A stretch of 64,000 bases of DNA from Chromohalobacter nigrandesensis (lineage in GTDB: Bacteria; Pseudomonadota; Gammaproteobacteria; Pseudomonadales; Halomonadaceae): NCBI RefSeq assembly GCF_023061285.1, contig NZ_JAKGAM010000003.1, positions 1-64,000 of the forward strand, written 5' to 3'. The notes beneath the pieces are model-generated. The model saw only the letters and a list, made by a program, of their open reading frames with translations. It was not told the origin of the DNA and made no database searches. The position numbers were made by a program, and so were the translations under genes. Shown here one piece after another: positions 29,471-45,510 of this stretch (within the stretch, counting starts at the first letter, position 1; each line of letters starts with the position of its first letter).

Positions 29471-30220
29471 CTACCTTGCTGAATGACAAATGGCTAGAAA
29501 ATCGTCGACCTTGAGCGAAGCACCACCCACCAGGCCGCCGTCGATATCCGGCTGAGCCAGCAACTCGGCCGCGTTGGCCGCGCTCATACTGCCGCCGTAA
29601 AGCAACCGCATTGACTGCGCCAGGCCGGAATCGATACCGGCCAGGTACTCACGAATAGCGGCCATGACGTCCTGCGCTTGCTCGGGCGTCGCTGTACGTC
29701 CCGTGCCGATGGCCCACACCGGCTCATAAGCGATCGTCACCCGAGTACGTTGCTCGGGCTCGAGGGAGGTCAGCGCATGGCCGACCTGTTGCAGCACGAC
29801 ATCAAAGGTATGCCCTGCATCGCGCGCCTCGAGCGTCTCGCCAACGCACAAAATCGGCTGAATGCCGACATTCAATGCTGCCAGCAGGCGATCATAGACG
29901 TCGTCATCGGTTTCTCGATAAAGCTCGCGCCGCTCCGAATGGCCAACCAGCACATAGTCGACACCCACCTCTTTGAGCATGCGACTACTGACCTCGCCAG
30001 TATGAGCACCGGCATGCGCGGGATTGAGCGTCTGCGCGCCGAGCTGCACGGAGACGTCGGCCAACGCACGGCGCGCCGCATCGAGATAAGGGAATGGCGG
30101 CAGTACGACGACGTCCAGCGAATCGGGAAGCGCGACATCGGCGAAGGCACGACCGAACTCATCCACCAGGGCGTTCGAGCCGTTCATCTTCCAATTGCCC
30201 GCGATCAGCGGCGTGCGCAT
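29471..30220 (-). CDS. tpiA: Triosephosphate isomerase
   Basis: Interconverts dihydroxyacetone phosphate and glyceraldehyde-3-phosphate. The 249-residue barrel begins MRTPLIAGNWKMNG with the catalytic lysine. It has the histidine in LVGHSERRE, the glutamate in AYEPVWAIGTG and the phosphate-binding GGSM segment. The chosen ATG has GGAGGA eight bases upstream, so the longer in-frame extension of 41 residues is not believable. It lies between glmM and secG, as in pseudomonads. Confidence 0.97.
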   Translation of the reverse strand: MRTPLIAGNWKMNGSNALVDEFGRAFADVALPDSLDVVVLPPFPYLDAARRALADVSVQLGAQTLNPAHAGAHTGEVSSRMLKEVGVDYVLVGHSERRELYRETDDDVYDRLLAALNVGIQPILCVGETLEARDAGHTFDVVLQQVGHALTSLEPEQRTRVTIAYEPVWAIGTGRTATPEQAQDVMAAIREYLAGIDSGLAQSMRLLYGGSMSAANAAELLAQPDIDGGLVGGASLKVDDFLAICHSAR

Positions 30221-30284
30221 AGAACAGTCCTCCGAATGGAGCGCCATGGTATAGGAGGCGTATTGACAACACAATATGCGCGCT

Positions 30285-31646
30285 TTAGCGCGCCATTTGC
30301 CCCTCGATATCGTCCGCAATACGCTTGGCCAGCGCGTCGACATCGAAATGAGGGCGCCCTTCGACCATGACTCGGATCAAGGGCTCGGTGCCCGAAGGTC
30401 GTAACAACACTCTCCCTTCGTCGCCCAACTCCGCCTCGACTGAGGCAACAGCATGACGCACCTGCTCATTGGCCAACAACGCCGCGTTGTCCACATCAGA
30501 GGTCAGGCGTACATTGACCAACGCTTGCGGCGCTTTCTCGAACCCCTTGAGCAGACCCGATAGCGATGACGACTCGCGCACCATAATCGCCAGCACCTGA
30601 AGCGCCGACACGATGCCATCCCCGGTCGACTGCACATGGCCGCAGACAATATGCCCGGAGGACTCACCTCCCAGCTGCCAACCGTTGGCTGCCAGGCGCT
30701 CCATTACATAACGGTCACCGACCTTGGCCCGCTCAAAGGGAATATTCAAGGCCTCCAGTGCAGCCGCAAGACCGAAGTTGGACATCAGCGTGCCGACCAC
30801 GCCTCCGCCCAGCATATCGCGCATTTGCCGATCGCGAGCAATCAGATAAAGAATATCGTCGCCATCGACCTCATGGCCCTCGGCATCGACCAGAATCACA
30901 CGGTCGCCATCGCCATCCAGCGCCATGCCGAGATCGGCACCACGCTCGATCACCGCCGCGCGCAAGGCGTCAGGATGCGTGGACCCCACATCCTGATTGA
31001 TATTGAGCCCATCCGGATCGACGCCGATCAAGCTGACCTCGGCGCCCAGTTCGCGCAATACGCTGGGAGCAATGTGGTAGGTTGCGCCATGCGCGCAATC
31101 AAGCACCACCTTCAGGCCTTCCAGCGTCAGACGATCGGGCACCGTGGACTTGCAGAATTCGATGTAACGTCCTGCGGCATCCGAGATACGTAGCGCCTTG
31201 CCCAAGGCCGCCGGCGCCACCGTAGATAGCGGCTGCTCGAGTTCCGCCTCGATCTCTTCCTCGACGGCATCGTCAAGTTTTACGCCCTCGGCGGAGAAGA
31301 ACTTGATGCCGTTATCCTGAAACGGATTGTGCGACGCCGAGATGACGATCCCCGCATCGGCACGAAATGTCCGCGTCAGATACGCGATCCCCGGCGTGGG
31401 CATCGGCCCCAGCAAGGATACGTCGACCCCTGCCGCTGACAGCCCCGCCTCCAGAGCAGACTCGAACATGTAGCCCGAAATCCGCGTATCCTTGCCGATC
31501 AATACCTTGGCGCGCGACTTGCGCGCCGTGTGGCGCGACAGCACACGGCCCATCGCCCAACCTAGTTTCAATACAAAATCAGCGGTGATGGGAGGCTCTC
31601 CCACCGTGCCGCGAATACCATCGGTTCCAAAATAGCGTCGTGTCAT
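30285..31646 (-). CDS. glmM: Phosphoglucosamine mutase
   Basis: Converts glucosamine-6-phosphate to glucosamine-1-phosphate for UDP-GlcNAc, the precursor of peptidoglycan and lipopolysaccharide. The 453-residue protein starts [13 protein letters not shown] and carries the phosphoserine loop [12 protein letters not shown] (serine near residue 100), the metal loop ALDGDGDR and the C-terminal phosphate-binding [12 protein letters not shown]. The ATG overlaps the folP stop (ATGA), indicating coupling. Confidence 0.97.
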   Translation of the reverse strand: MTRRYFGTDGIRGTVGEPPITADFVLKLGWAMGRVLSRHTARKSRAKVLIGKDTRISGYMFESALEAGLSAAGVDVSLLGPMPTPGIAYLTRTFRADAGIVISASHNPFQDNGIKFFSAEGVKLDDAVEEEIEAELEQPLSTVAPAALGKALRISDAAGRYIEFCKSTVPDRLTLEGLKVVLDCAHGATYHIAPSVLRELGAEVSLIGVDPDGLNINQDVGSTHPDALRAAVIERGADLGMALDGDGDRVILVDAEGHEVDGDDILYLIARDRQMRDMLGGGVVGTLMSNFGLAAALEALNIPFERAKVGDRYVMERLAANGWQLGGESSGHIVCGHVQSTGDGIVSALQVLAIMVRESSSLSGLLKGFEKAPQALVNVRLTSDVDNAALLANEQVRHAVASVEAELGDEGRVLLRPSGTEPLIRVMVEGRPHFDVDALAKRIADDIEGQMAR

Positions 31647-32515
31647 GCGTCGGTGCCTTCCTGTAGCACTGCCCAAGTCATATTGACCGCATCCACCGTC
31701 GGTCCTACATCGTGAACGCGCACGATACGCGCCCCTCGCTCCACCGCCATCGTGGCAAGCGCCAGGCCGCCCGGCAGGCGCTCCTCGACGGGACGCGCCA
31801 GCACTTTGCCAATCATACTCTTACGTGACATGCCAGCCAGTATGGGAAGCCCAAAATCAGTCAATGGTTGCATGCGATTCAGCAGCCGCAGGTTATGTTC
31901 GACACGCTTGCCGAAACCAAAGCCTGGGTCGAGCACCAGCCTGTCGCGCCTGATTCCTGCCGCTTCGCATTCAGCAATGCGCGCCTCGAGGAACGCAGCC
32001 ACCGCCTCCTCGATCGGTATCTCGTAATGCGGTGCACGCTGCATGTCGGTGGGCTCGCCAAGCATATGCATCACGCATACCGGCAAGCCACTCAGCGCCG
32101 CAGCTTCAAGCGCACCAGGCCAGCGCAGGCTACGCACGTCATTGATCATTCCCGCGCCTTGCGCTGCCGCCTCTTGCATCACTTCGCCACGACTCGTATC
32201 CAGCGATACCAATGCATCCAGCTCATTGACCAAACGCTCCACCACCGGCAACACGCGGTCCAGTTCTTGCTGAAGCGGCACCGGCGAGGCACCGGGGCGT
32301 GTCGATTCGCCGCCGATGTCGATAATCGCCGCACCCTCGGCCAGCATGGACTCGGCGTGACGTACGGCCTCGTCCAGAGCGTTATGACGACCACCGTCGG
32401 AAAACGAATCGGGGGTAACATTGAGGATCCCCATTACGCGGGGATACGAGAGATCGAGCTGATGGCGCCCACAGCGTAACTGCGCGGGCATGGTGTGTCG
32501 GTCTTGCATGATCAT
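31643..32515 (-). CDS. folP: Dihydropteroate synthase
   Basis: Condenses the pterin pyrophosphate made by FolK with p-aminobenzoate; the target of sulfonamides. The 290-residue TIM barrel has both family signatures: [15 protein letters not shown] and [13 protein letters not shown]. Later it shows DPGFGFGK and the C-terminal RVHDV. A second ATG two codons in is possible. The coding end overlaps glmM by four bases, and a large hairpin without a U-tract separates it from ftsH. Confidence 0.96.
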   Translation of the reverse strand: MIMQDRHTMPAQLRCGRHQLDLSYPRVMGILNVTPDSFSDGGRHNALDEAVRHAESMLAEGAAIIDIGGESTRPGASPVPLQQELDRVLPVVERLVNELDALVSLDTSRGEVMQEAAAQGAGMINDVRSLRWPGALEAAALSGLPVCVMHMLGEPTDMQRAPHYEIPIEEAVAAFLEARIAECEAAGIRRDRLVLDPGFGFGKRVEHNLRLLNRMQPLTDFGLPILAGMSRKSMIGKVLARPVEERLPGGLALATMAVERGARIVRVHDVGPTVDAVNMTWAVLQEGTDA

Positions 32516-32581
32516 GGCCGTGGCAACATCAAACGTTCACTTTACCATGCAGGGCATTGGGTGTAAGCACTCCCCAAACGC

Positions 32582-32610
32582 CAACGGGCGCCGCGTAGCG
32601 GCGCCCGTTG
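32582..32610. repeat. Perfect 13-bp inverted repeat between ftsH and folP
   Basis: CAACGGGCGCCGC and GCGGCGCCCGTTG flank only GTA. The stem would be very stable in either RNA, but neither direction has a U-tract. It may act as a partial terminator or stabilise the ftsH mRNA end, making folP-glmM expression lower or independent. Confidence 0.7.
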
Positions 32611-32631
32611 TAGTATGACACAGGGTCGCGT

Positions 32632-34596
<1,965 letters not shown>

Positions 34597-34734
34597 GGGA
34601 ATACCCTCATTGCATGCAACTGTCTGCCAAGCAGGACCATAGTTCGGACACTACACCACAAGAGGCGTTCCGACTACCAAGTCATAATGACTATCGAGCC
34701 GATACGCCTGAGGGCAAATCCTATGGACGCAAGC

Positions 34735-35367
34735 TCAGCCGTGGAATCCTTCTGCAAACAGATAAACTTCGCGCGAACGGGCACGCGAGGCTTCCGGCTT
34801 GCGAGTCGTCACCTTGCGAAAGCTGCTACGCAGCTCTTTCAAATATGCATCGAACCCTTCTCCCTGGAAGACCTTGGCCAGAAAGCGCCCACCAGGCGAC
34901 AAGGTTTGACGTGCCAGATCCAGCGCCAGCTCGACGAGATACATCGCCTGGGGCTGATCGATAGCCGCCATACCACTCATATTGGGGGCCATGTCGGACA
35001 TCACAAGGTCGACACGGCGCCCATCCAAGGCAGCGAGAATTCGCTCCAGCACCTCCATTTCGGTGAAGTCGCCCTGCACGAACGTCACTCCGGCGAGAGC
35101 ATCTACCTCCAGAATATCCGACGCCACCACGCAGCCCTCGGCCCCGACCCTATCGGCTGCAATCTGGCTCCACCCGCCTGGTGCGGCGCCAAGATCGATG
35201 ACGGTCATACCCGGCTTGAGCAGTGCATCCTTGGTATCGAGTTCGAGTAGCTTGTAACTCGCCCGCGAGCGATAGCCATCTTGCCACGAGCGCTGCACGT
35301 AGCGATCGTCGAAGTGCTCCTTGAGCCAAGAGGCAGAGCTCTTGCTAGTATGCGAGGTACGTGCCAC
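34735..35367 (-). CDS. rlmE: 23S rRNA (uridine-2'-O-)-methyltransferase RlmE
   Basis: Methylates U2552 in the A-loop of 23S rRNA. The 210-residue FtsJ-family protein has the K-D-K-E catalytic set: [28 protein letters not shown] and SREVYLF, plus the SAM loop DLGAAPGGW. It is upstream of ftsH in the same direction (the classical rrmJ-ftsH pair) and divergent from yhbY, the usual gammaproteobacterial arrangement. Confidence 0.97.
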   Translation of the reverse strand: MARTSHTSKSSASWLKEHFDDRYVQRSWQDGYRSRASYKLLELDTKDALLKPGMTVIDLGAAPGGWSQIAADRVGAEGCVVASDILEVDALAGVTFVQGDFTEMEVLERILAALDGRRVDLVMSDMAPNMSGMAAIDQPQAMYLVELALDLARQTLSPGGRFLAKVFQGEGFDAYLKELRSSFRKVTTRKPEASRARSREVYLFAEGFHG

Positions 35368-35621
35368 GGGTCACCTAAATCGATAGCGGTCAAAACTCGT
35401 CGGAAGACAGGGCGGGCTAGCCGAGCGGGCGGCACGGCCTTTCCAAGACGCCGCTTTCCCCGTAACATGGCGCGTTCTATCTTTTCTCGGCGCCACATCA
35501 TGTGCTGGCCACGTGGTCAGAATTACCGACAGCAGTTGCGCCGGTTTGCGGCTTGGCCGCATTCAGATAACGCCCTCGGCAACACGCCGAGTGTCCGCCA
35601 ACCCGGAACAGTCACGATACC

Positions 35622-35948
35622 ATGAGCTTGTCACAGGCACAAAAGAAAGCATTTCGCAGCATCGGTCACCACTTGAACCCCGTGGTGACGGTCTCGGAAA
35701 ACGGGCTGAGCGAAGGCGTCCTGGCCGAGCTCACTCGCGCTCTGGAAGATCACGAGCTGATCAAGATCAAGCTTGCCATCGGCGATCGCGACACCCGTCA
35801 GAGCGTGATCGACGAGTTGACCGAGGCCAGCCACAGCGAGCTCGTTCAGACGATCGGCAAGGTGGCGCTGCTTTATCGCCGCAACCCGCGGGTCAACCCC
35901 AAGCTATCCAACATCCAGCGCTTCGAGAACCACCACGGACGGCGTTGA
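35622..35948 (+). CDS. yhbY: YhbY family ribosome assembly RNA-binding protein
   Basis: Single CRM-domain protein associated with pre-50S particles. The 108-residue sequence has the CRM opening LSQAQKKAFRSIGHHLNPVVTV, the loop ENGLSEGVLAEL and the basic end LLYRRNPRVNPKL. It is divergent from rlmE and convergent with greA, from which it is separated by a repeat-bearing gap of about 300 bases. Confidence 0.93.
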   Translation: MSLSQAQKKAFRSIGHHLNPVVTVSENGLSEGVLAELTRALEDHELIKIKLAIGDRDTRQSVIDELTEASHSELVQTIGKVALLYRRNPRVNPKLSNIQRFENHHGRR

Positions 35949-35970
35949 GCGGCCGAGCGGTGCCCGGAGC

Positions 35971-36005
35971 TTGAAGTTATAAGAACGGCGCTTCGCGCCT
36001 GGAAG
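35971..36005 (+). repeat. REP-like intergenic repeat, copy A
   Basis: A 35-base unit with TTGAAGTTATAAG, then the small palindrome GGCGCTTCGCGCC, then TGGAAG. An inverted, diverged copy lies about 180 bases away (36185-36230) on the other side of the terminator. The pattern looks like a dispersed intergenic palindromic element. Confidence 0.6.
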
Positions 36006-36064
36006 TCGGAAGAAACGGCACAACCCGCTTTGAGCTTCGAGAATCCGAATGCATCCCTTGGACG

Positions 36065-36103
36065 AAAAGATGCCAGCGACGAAATACCGTCGCTGGCATC
36101 TTT
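36065..36103. terminator. Bidirectional terminator between yhbY and greA
   Basis: GATGCCAGCGACG and CGTCGCTGGCATC form a perfect 13-bp stem around six bases. AAAA precedes and TTT follows, so both strands have a short U-tract. It can end transcripts of both convergent genes. Confidence 0.85.
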
Positions 36104-36184
36104 CGTTAGGAGCTAGAAGCCAAGATCAAACCACCACAGTACTGTTTTGGGTCTGGTTTTGGGTTTGGCTTTCGCTTTTGATCT

Positions 36185-36230
36185 TTCTTCCAAGCGCGTA
36201 GCGCCGCTCTTCCAGCTAATAACTTCCAAC
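36185..36230 (-). repeat. REP-like intergenic repeat, copy B (inverted)
   Basis: Read on the minus strand this contains TTGGAAGTTATTAG, then CGGCGCTACGCGC, then TTGGAAG, matching copy A at 35971 with a short insertion (CTGGAAG-type) in the middle. The remaining sequence between the copies, 36105-36184, is unusually T/G-rich and has no gene. Confidence 0.6.
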
Positions 36231-36246
36231 TTCCGGCGCAGCCGGG

Positions 36247-36719
36247 TTACAGATGCTCGACGCTGGCAATCTCGTATTCGACATCGCCGCCCGGTGTGCG
36301 CACCAGCACCGTATCGCCTTCCTCCTTGCCGATCAGAGCGCGCGCGATCGGCGAGGTCACGGAAATCCGCCCTTCCTTGATGTCGGCCTCGTCCTCGCCG
36401 ACGATCCGGTAGCGCACTTCCTCGTCGTTGTGAAGGTTGATCAACTCGACCGTCACGCCGAAGATCACCTTGCCGGTCTTGGGCAATTTGGTGACGTCGA
36501 TCACCTGCGACGCGGACAGCTTGCCTTCGATTTCCTGTATACGCCCCTCAATGAACCCTTGCTGCTCGCGCGCAGCGTGGTATTCGGCGTTTTCCTTGAG
36601 ATCACCGTGCTCGCGCGCCTCGGCGATGGCTTGGATCACCTGCGGGCGATCCACGCTCTTGAGGTGCTCGAGCTCCTCTCGCAGGCTTTGCTCACCTACG
36701 ACGGTCATCGGGACATTGT

Positions 36720-36723
<4 letters not shown>
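36247..36723 (-). CDS. greA: Transcription elongation factor GreA
   Basis: Rescues backtracked RNA polymerase by stimulating transcript cleavage. The 158-residue protein has the N-terminal coiled coil with the catalytic acidic tip ([15 protein letters not shown]) and the C-terminal FKBP-like domain ([16 protein letters not shown]). Its ATG overlaps the carB stop (ATGA), so in this genome it is coupled to carAB. A bidirectional terminator lies about 145 bases beyond its stop. Confidence 0.97.
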
Positions 36724-39950
<3,227 letters not shown>

Positions 39951-40022
39951 GACGATTCCCGCTAACTTGGTGACTGACGACGGCTCAACGTGAAAGCGCC
40001 TCCGCCGCGCGGAGGCGGGGCC

Positions 40023-41180
40023 TTAACGACGCGCTTGCATCAAGGCGATGAAACGGTCGAACAGCGGCGCGACATCGCGTGGCCCGGGGCTGGCCTCGGG
40101 ATGCCCCTGGAAACTGAATGCCGAGCAATCGGTGCGCTCGATGCCTTGTAGCGTGCCATCGAACAGCGAGCGGTGCGTGGCTCGCACGTTGTCCGGCAGA
40201 CTCGCCTCGTCGACCGCAAAGCCGTGATTCTGGCTGGTGATCATCACCCGACCGGTATCGATATCTTCGACCGGATGGTTGGCGCCATGATGGCCGTTGT
40301 TCATCTTTATCGTGCGCGCCCCGGAGGCCAGTCCCAGAAGTTGATGCCCCAGGCAGATGCCGAACAGCGGCAGATCGGCCTCGAGGATCTCGCGAATCGC
40401 CGCGATGGCGTAATCGCAAGGCTCCGGATCGCCCGGCCCATTGGCCAGGAAGACGCCATCGGGGTTCATCGCCAACACCTCGGCAGCCGGGGTCTGCGCA
40501 GGCACTACCGTCAGGCGGCATCCGCGCGACGCCAGCATGCGCAGGATGTTGAACTTCGCCCCATAGTCATAGGCCACCACATGGAAGGGACGCTCGGTCT
40601 TTCCATCAGGGCCGGCCGCATCGGCGTAGCCGCTGCCCAGCGCCCATTCGCCTTCGCTCCATTCGTAGGTGGTGGGACAGCTCACTTCCTTGGCGAGATC
40701 CATGCCTTTAAGGCCGGGAAAGGCGCGCGCCGCAGCCAGGGCCCGTTCGACGACATCCTCGCCCTCGGCCTCGCTACCCGCCAAGATAGCGCCGTTCTGC
40801 GCACCCTTGTCGCGCAACAGCCGCGTCAGACGCCGCGTATCGATATCGGCAATGCCCAGCACGTTGCCACGCTTGAGGTAGTCATCGAGACTCGCCTCAC
40901 TGCGGAAGTTACTGGCCATGAGCGGCAAGTCGCGGATCACCAGACCGGCCGCGGCGATGGCGGCGGACTCGATGTCCTCGGCGTTGACGCCGGTGTTGCC
41001 GATGTGAGGATAAGTGAGGGTAACGATTTGTCGCGTGTAGGAGGGATCGGTAAGGATTTCCTGATAGCCAGTCATGGCCGTATTGAAAACCACTTCGCCA
41101 CTCGTCTGCCCATCGGCTCCGATGGCACTGCCATGAAATACGCTGCCGTCTTCCAAGGCCAATATCGCGGGTCTGATCAA
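40023..41180 (-). CDS. carA: Carbamoyl-phosphate synthase small subunit
   Basis: Class I glutamine amidotransferase subunit that releases ammonia to CarB. The 385-residue protein has the N-terminal CPSase domain ([14 protein letters not shown]) and the C-terminal GATase with the nucleophile cysteine in [14 protein letters not shown], then NHGFAVD and the His-Glu of [10 protein letters not shown]. It is transcribed toward carB and is separated from dapB by about 250 bases holding the dapB terminator and presumably the car promoter. Confidence 0.98.
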   Translation of the reverse strand: MIRPAILALEDGSVFHGSAIGADGQTSGEVVFNTAMTGYQEILTDPSYTRQIVTLTYPHIGNTGVNAEDIESAAIAAAGLVIRDLPLMASNFRSEASLDDYLKRGNVLGIADIDTRRLTRLLRDKGAQNGAILAGSEAEGEDVVERALAAARAFPGLKGMDLAKEVSCPTTYEWSEGEWALGSGYADAAGPDGKTERPFHVVAYDYGAKFNILRMLASRGCRLTVVPAQTPAAEVLAMNPDGVFLANGPGDPEPCDYAIAAIREILEADLPLFGICLGHQLLGLASGARTIKMNNGHHGANHPVEDIDTGRVMITSQNHGFAVDEASLPDNVRATHRSLFDGTLQGIERTDCSAFSFQGHPEASPGPRDVAPLFDRFIALMQARR

Positions 41181-41290
41181 CGCAACGTCCTCCCCTTGTC
41201 ATGCGCGAGTCTGAGCCAGGGCCGGCGTACCGCCGACCCCTCGTATTCAAGGAGCACTGAGAGTATTGACGACCGCTGCTCGCGGGTCGT

Positions 41291-41333
41291 AAAAAAACGG
41301 GACGAAACCTGAAAGAAGTCCGGTTTCATCCCG
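41291..41333 (-). terminator. Intrinsic terminator of dapB
   Basis: CGGGACGAAACC pairs with GGTTTCATCCCG with one C-A mismatch, and on the minus strand the stem is followed by seven T residues. It separates dapB from the car operon. Confidence 0.9.
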
Positions 41334-41431
41334 CTTTGTTGTCATTCGCTCGGATCCCTGTAGCCGTCTCTGGTATCGATAATGTTGCCCGGCTAAATTG
41401 ATTTGATGATACGCGATTCAAAGCTCGCAGA

Positions 41432-42573
<1,142 letters not shown>

Positions 42574-43701
42574 ATGCATACCTCTTTGCTCAAGGTCATC
42601 GCTGGCACAGCCATCGCCTTCGCCAGCACGGCCGTTCAGGCCGATCCGATCACCGTCACCGATATCGCTGGCCGCGAGGTCACCGTCGATGCCCCCGTGG
42701 AACGCATGATCCTCGGCGAAGGCCGCCAGATCTATCTGCTGGCCGCACTGCAGCCGGATGCTCCTTTCGAGCATGTGGTGGGCTGGCGCAAGGACTTTTC
42801 CCAGGCCGATCCGGACAACTACGCCAGCTACGCCGCCAAGTTCCCCGAGATGACCGAAATCCCGACTTTCGGTGGCTTCAAGGACGGCACCTTCGACGTC
42901 GAGCAGGCCGCCACGCTCCAGCCGGACGTGGTGCTGATGAACCTCGAAGCCAAGGCGGCCACCGAAGACGCGGCCTATGACGACAAGCTGGCCAAGCTCG
43001 GTATTCCCATCGTCTACGTGGACTTCCGTGAAAAGCCACTCGAACACACCATTCCCTCGATGCGCCTGATGGGCCGCCTGCTGGGCGAGGAGGAGCGGGC
43101 CCAGGACTTCATCGACTTCTCCCAGGCGCAGATGGCCCGGGTCACCGAAACGATCGCCGCCGCCGACCCCGAGCGTCCCAAGGTCTTCATCGATCGTGCC
43201 GGTGGCTATTCTGAAGACTGCTGCATGAGCTTCGGGCCGGCCAATTTCGGTGAGTATGTCGAACTCGCAGGGGGCGAAAACATCGCCGCCGACATCATTC
43301 CCAACACCTTCGGCAATCTCAACCCCGAGCAGATCATCGCCGCCAACCCTGACCAGGTCGTCGTTACCGGCGGCAACTGGGACGCCTATGTACCCGGCGG
43401 CGACTGGGTCGGCGTGGGACCGGGGGCCGACATGGACGAGGCCCGGGCCAAGCTCCAGGCGCTGACCAAGCGCACCGCCATGACCGGCATCACGGCCGTG
43501 GGAAAAGACAATTTCCACGCCATCTGGCATCAGTTCTACAACAGCCCCTACTACTTCGTCGCCGTGCAGCGGTTGGCCAAATGGTTCCACCCGGAACTAT
43601 TCCAAGACCTGGACCCCGAAGCGACGCTGAAGACCTTGCACCAACACTTCCTGCCGGTCGACTACCAACCCGGATACTGGGTCTCCTTGAATGAGCAGTG
43701 A
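42574..43701 (+). CDS. ABC transporter substrate-binding protein, iron-complex type
   Basis: Periplasmic binding protein of the FepB/BtuF (TroA-like) class, 375 residues. The first 22-23 residues are a Sec signal (MHTSLLKVIAGTAIAFASTAVQA) without a lipobox cysteine, so the protein is probably soluble in the periplasm. The mature part opens ITVTDIAGREVTVDAP, typical of ferric-siderophore binders. A GTG 30 bases upstream would spoil the signal peptide, so the ATG was chosen. The permease and ATPase genes follow with overlaps. The likely ligand is a ferric siderophore or haem, inferred from family only. Confidence 0.88.
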   Translation: MHTSLLKVIAGTAIAFASTAVQADPITVTDIAGREVTVDAPVERMILGEGRQIYLLAALQPDAPFEHVVGWRKDFSQADPDNYASYAAKFPEMTEIPTFGGFKDGTFDVEQAATLQPDVVLMNLEAKAATEDAAYDDKLAKLGIPIVYVDFREKPLEHTIPSMRLMGRLLGEEERAQDFIDFSQAQMARVTETIAAADPERPKVFIDRAGGYSEDCCMSFGPANFGEYVELAGGENIAADIIPNTFGNLNPEQIIAANPDQVVVTGGNWDAYVPGGDWVGVGPGADMDEARAKLQALTKRTAMTGITAVGKDNFHAIWHQFYNSPYYFVAVQRLAKWFHPELFQDLDPEATLKTLHQHFLPVDYQPGYWVSLNEQ

Positions 43702-44767
43702 TACAGCCGTCAGCACCAACGCCAACACTCCACGAGAGGGCGCGTTCTATCGTGCCCTGGTGATCAGGCGTCAGTTGATCCTCGCCGCCCTCACAATGGC
43801 GCTATGTCTGAGCCTGTGCGTCGATCTGGCGCTCGGCCCCGCGCGCTACGGCCTGGGAGAAGTGGTTACCGCTTTGTTCATGCCGGATAACGTGAGCCAA
43901 TCGGTCAGGGTTGTCCTGTGGGAAATTCGCATGCCGGTGGCGCTGATGGCGCTGGTGGTCGGCGCCAGCCTGTCGATCGCCGGCGCCCAGATGCAGACCA
44001 TCCTCAGCAACCCGCTGGCCAGCCCCTTCACCCTCGGCATCTCGGCCGGCGCCAGCTTCGGCGCCGCCCTGGCGCTGGCCTTCGGCGTGTCGCTGGTGCC
44101 CGCGGCGGTCGACTACATCATCCCGATCAATGCCTTCGTCATGGCCATGCTGACCGCCGGAGCCATTCACCTGCTGAGCATGCGACGCGGCGTGACCATC
44201 GAGACCATCGTGCTGCTCGGCATCGCCATGGTGTTCATCTTCAACTCGCTGATGGCGCTGATCCAGTTCTTCGCCAGCCAGCAGGCGGTATCGGCAGTGG
44301 TGTTCTGGACCATGGGCAGCCTGACCAAGGCCACCTGGCCCAAGCTGTGGATTGCCGTCGGTGTACTGGCCGTTATCCTGCCCCTGCTGGCGCGCCGTGG
44401 CTGGGCGCTGACCGCCATGCGCCTGGGCGACGCCAAGGCCGAGAGCCTGGGCGTCAATCCCCGCGCACTGCGCCTGGAAGTGCTGGTGCTGGTCTCGTTG
44501 CTGGCCGCCATCTCGGTAGCCTTCGTCGGCACCATCGGCTTCATCGGCCTGGTCGGGCCGCATATCGCGCGCCTGCTACTAGGGGAGGATCAGCGTTTCT
44601 TCTTGCCTGGCTCGGCGCTCTGCGGCGCCCTGATCCTCTCCGTGGGCTCGGTGCTATCGAAGATCATCCTGCCCGGCACTATCATCCCCATTGGCATCAT
44701 CACCTCACTGGTGGGCATTCCATTCTTTCTGTTCCTCGTGCTCAACCACAAGAAGGCTTCATGGTAA
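43691..44767 (+). CDS. FecCD family ABC transporter permease
   Basis: Inner-membrane permease, 358 residues with about nine or ten helices. FecCD hallmarks are RMPVALMALVVGASLSIAGAQMQ, NPLASPFTLGISAGASFGAAL and the cytoplasmic coupling helix region GLVGPHIARLLLGEDQR. The start overlaps the binding-protein stop by 11 bases and the end overlaps the ATPase start by seven, so the three form a tight operon. A single permease gene implies a homodimer. Confidence 0.93.
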   Translation: MSSDTAVSTNANTPREGAFYRALVIRRQLILAALTMALCLSLCVDLALGPARYGLGEVVTALFMPDNVSQSVRVVLWEIRMPVALMALVVGASLSIAGAQMQTILSNPLASPFTLGISAGASFGAALALAFGVSLVPAAVDYIIPINAFVMAMLTAGAIHLLSMRRGVTIETIVLLGIAMVFIFNSLMALIQFFASQQAVSAVVFWTMGSLTKATWPKLWIAVGVLAVILPLLARRGWALTAMRLGDAKAESLGVNPRALRLEVLVLVSLLAAISVAFVGTIGFIGLVGPHIARLLLGEDQRFFLPGSALCGALILSVGSVLSKIILPGTIIPIGIITSLVGIPFFLFLVLNHKKASW

Positions 44768-45510
44768 CGCTTACGCTCGATTGCCTTTCGGCCCACTATG
44801 GCCGGAGCCAGATCCTCTCAGAGATCACCACGCCGACCTTCGCCGGCGGACAGATCGTGTCCCTGCTCGGCCCCAATGCGGCCGGCAAGTCGACCCTTTT
44901 CCGGCGCATCCTCGGGCTGCTCAAGGGCAGTGGCGAAGTCCGTATCGAGGGCGCCACCAGCGAGCGTCCGGTGGCCTACATGCCTCAGGAAACCGGGTCC
45001 ACTGCTGTACTGACGGTCTACGAATCGGTGCTCTTGGCACGCATGCAGGGTCGCAGCCTGAAAGTTCAACCCGACGACCTGCATGAGGTCGACCGTTCCC
45101 TGGAAGACCTGGGCATCGCATCACTTGGCGAGCGTGATATCAGTGACCTCAGTGGCGGGCAGCGTCAGTTGGTGAGCGCGGCCCAGGCGCTGGTTCAGGC
45201 CCCCGAGATCCTGCTCCTGGATGAACCCACGTCGGCGCTGGACCTGCACCGCCAGATCAACCTGCTGGATATTTTGCGACGACTGGCCCGCGAGCGGGAG
45301 ATGCTGATCATCGCCTCGCTGCATGACATAGGCCATGCGCTGCGCTTTACCGACCAGGCGATGGTGCTCGAGAACGGCCAACTGGTGGCCTGTGGAACGA
45401 CCGAGCAGGTGGTGACCCCGGCGCTGCTGCGCCAGGTCTTCCAGGTAGACGCCCGCATCGAGCCCTGCTCACGGGGGCGCCCTCAACTCATCGTCGAAGC
45501 GGCTGTCTGA
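44761..45510 (+). CDS. ABC transporter ATP-binding protein, iron-complex type
   Basis: Cytoplasmic ATPase of the same importer, 249 residues. Walker A is GPNAAGKS at 37-44, with alanine where glycine is usual in this family. The signature is LSGGQ at 130-134, Walker B ILLLDEP at 150-156, and the H-loop histidine is in IASLHDIGHAL. ATG lies inside the permease end. The 3' end overlaps the convergent EamA gene by 23 bases, so the two transcripts are antisense to each other there. Confidence 0.94.
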   Translation: MVTLTLDCLSAHYGRSQILSEITTPTFAGGQIVSLLGPNAAGKSTLFRRILGLLKGSGEVRIEGATSERPVAYMPQETGSTAVLTVYESVLLARMQGRSLKVQPDDLHEVDRSLEDLGIASLGERDISDLSGGQRQLVSAAQALVQAPEILLLDEPTSALDLHRQINLLDILRRLAREREMLIIASLHDIGHALRFTDQAMVLENGQLVACGTTEQVVTPALLRQVFQVDARIEPCSRGRPQLIVEAAV

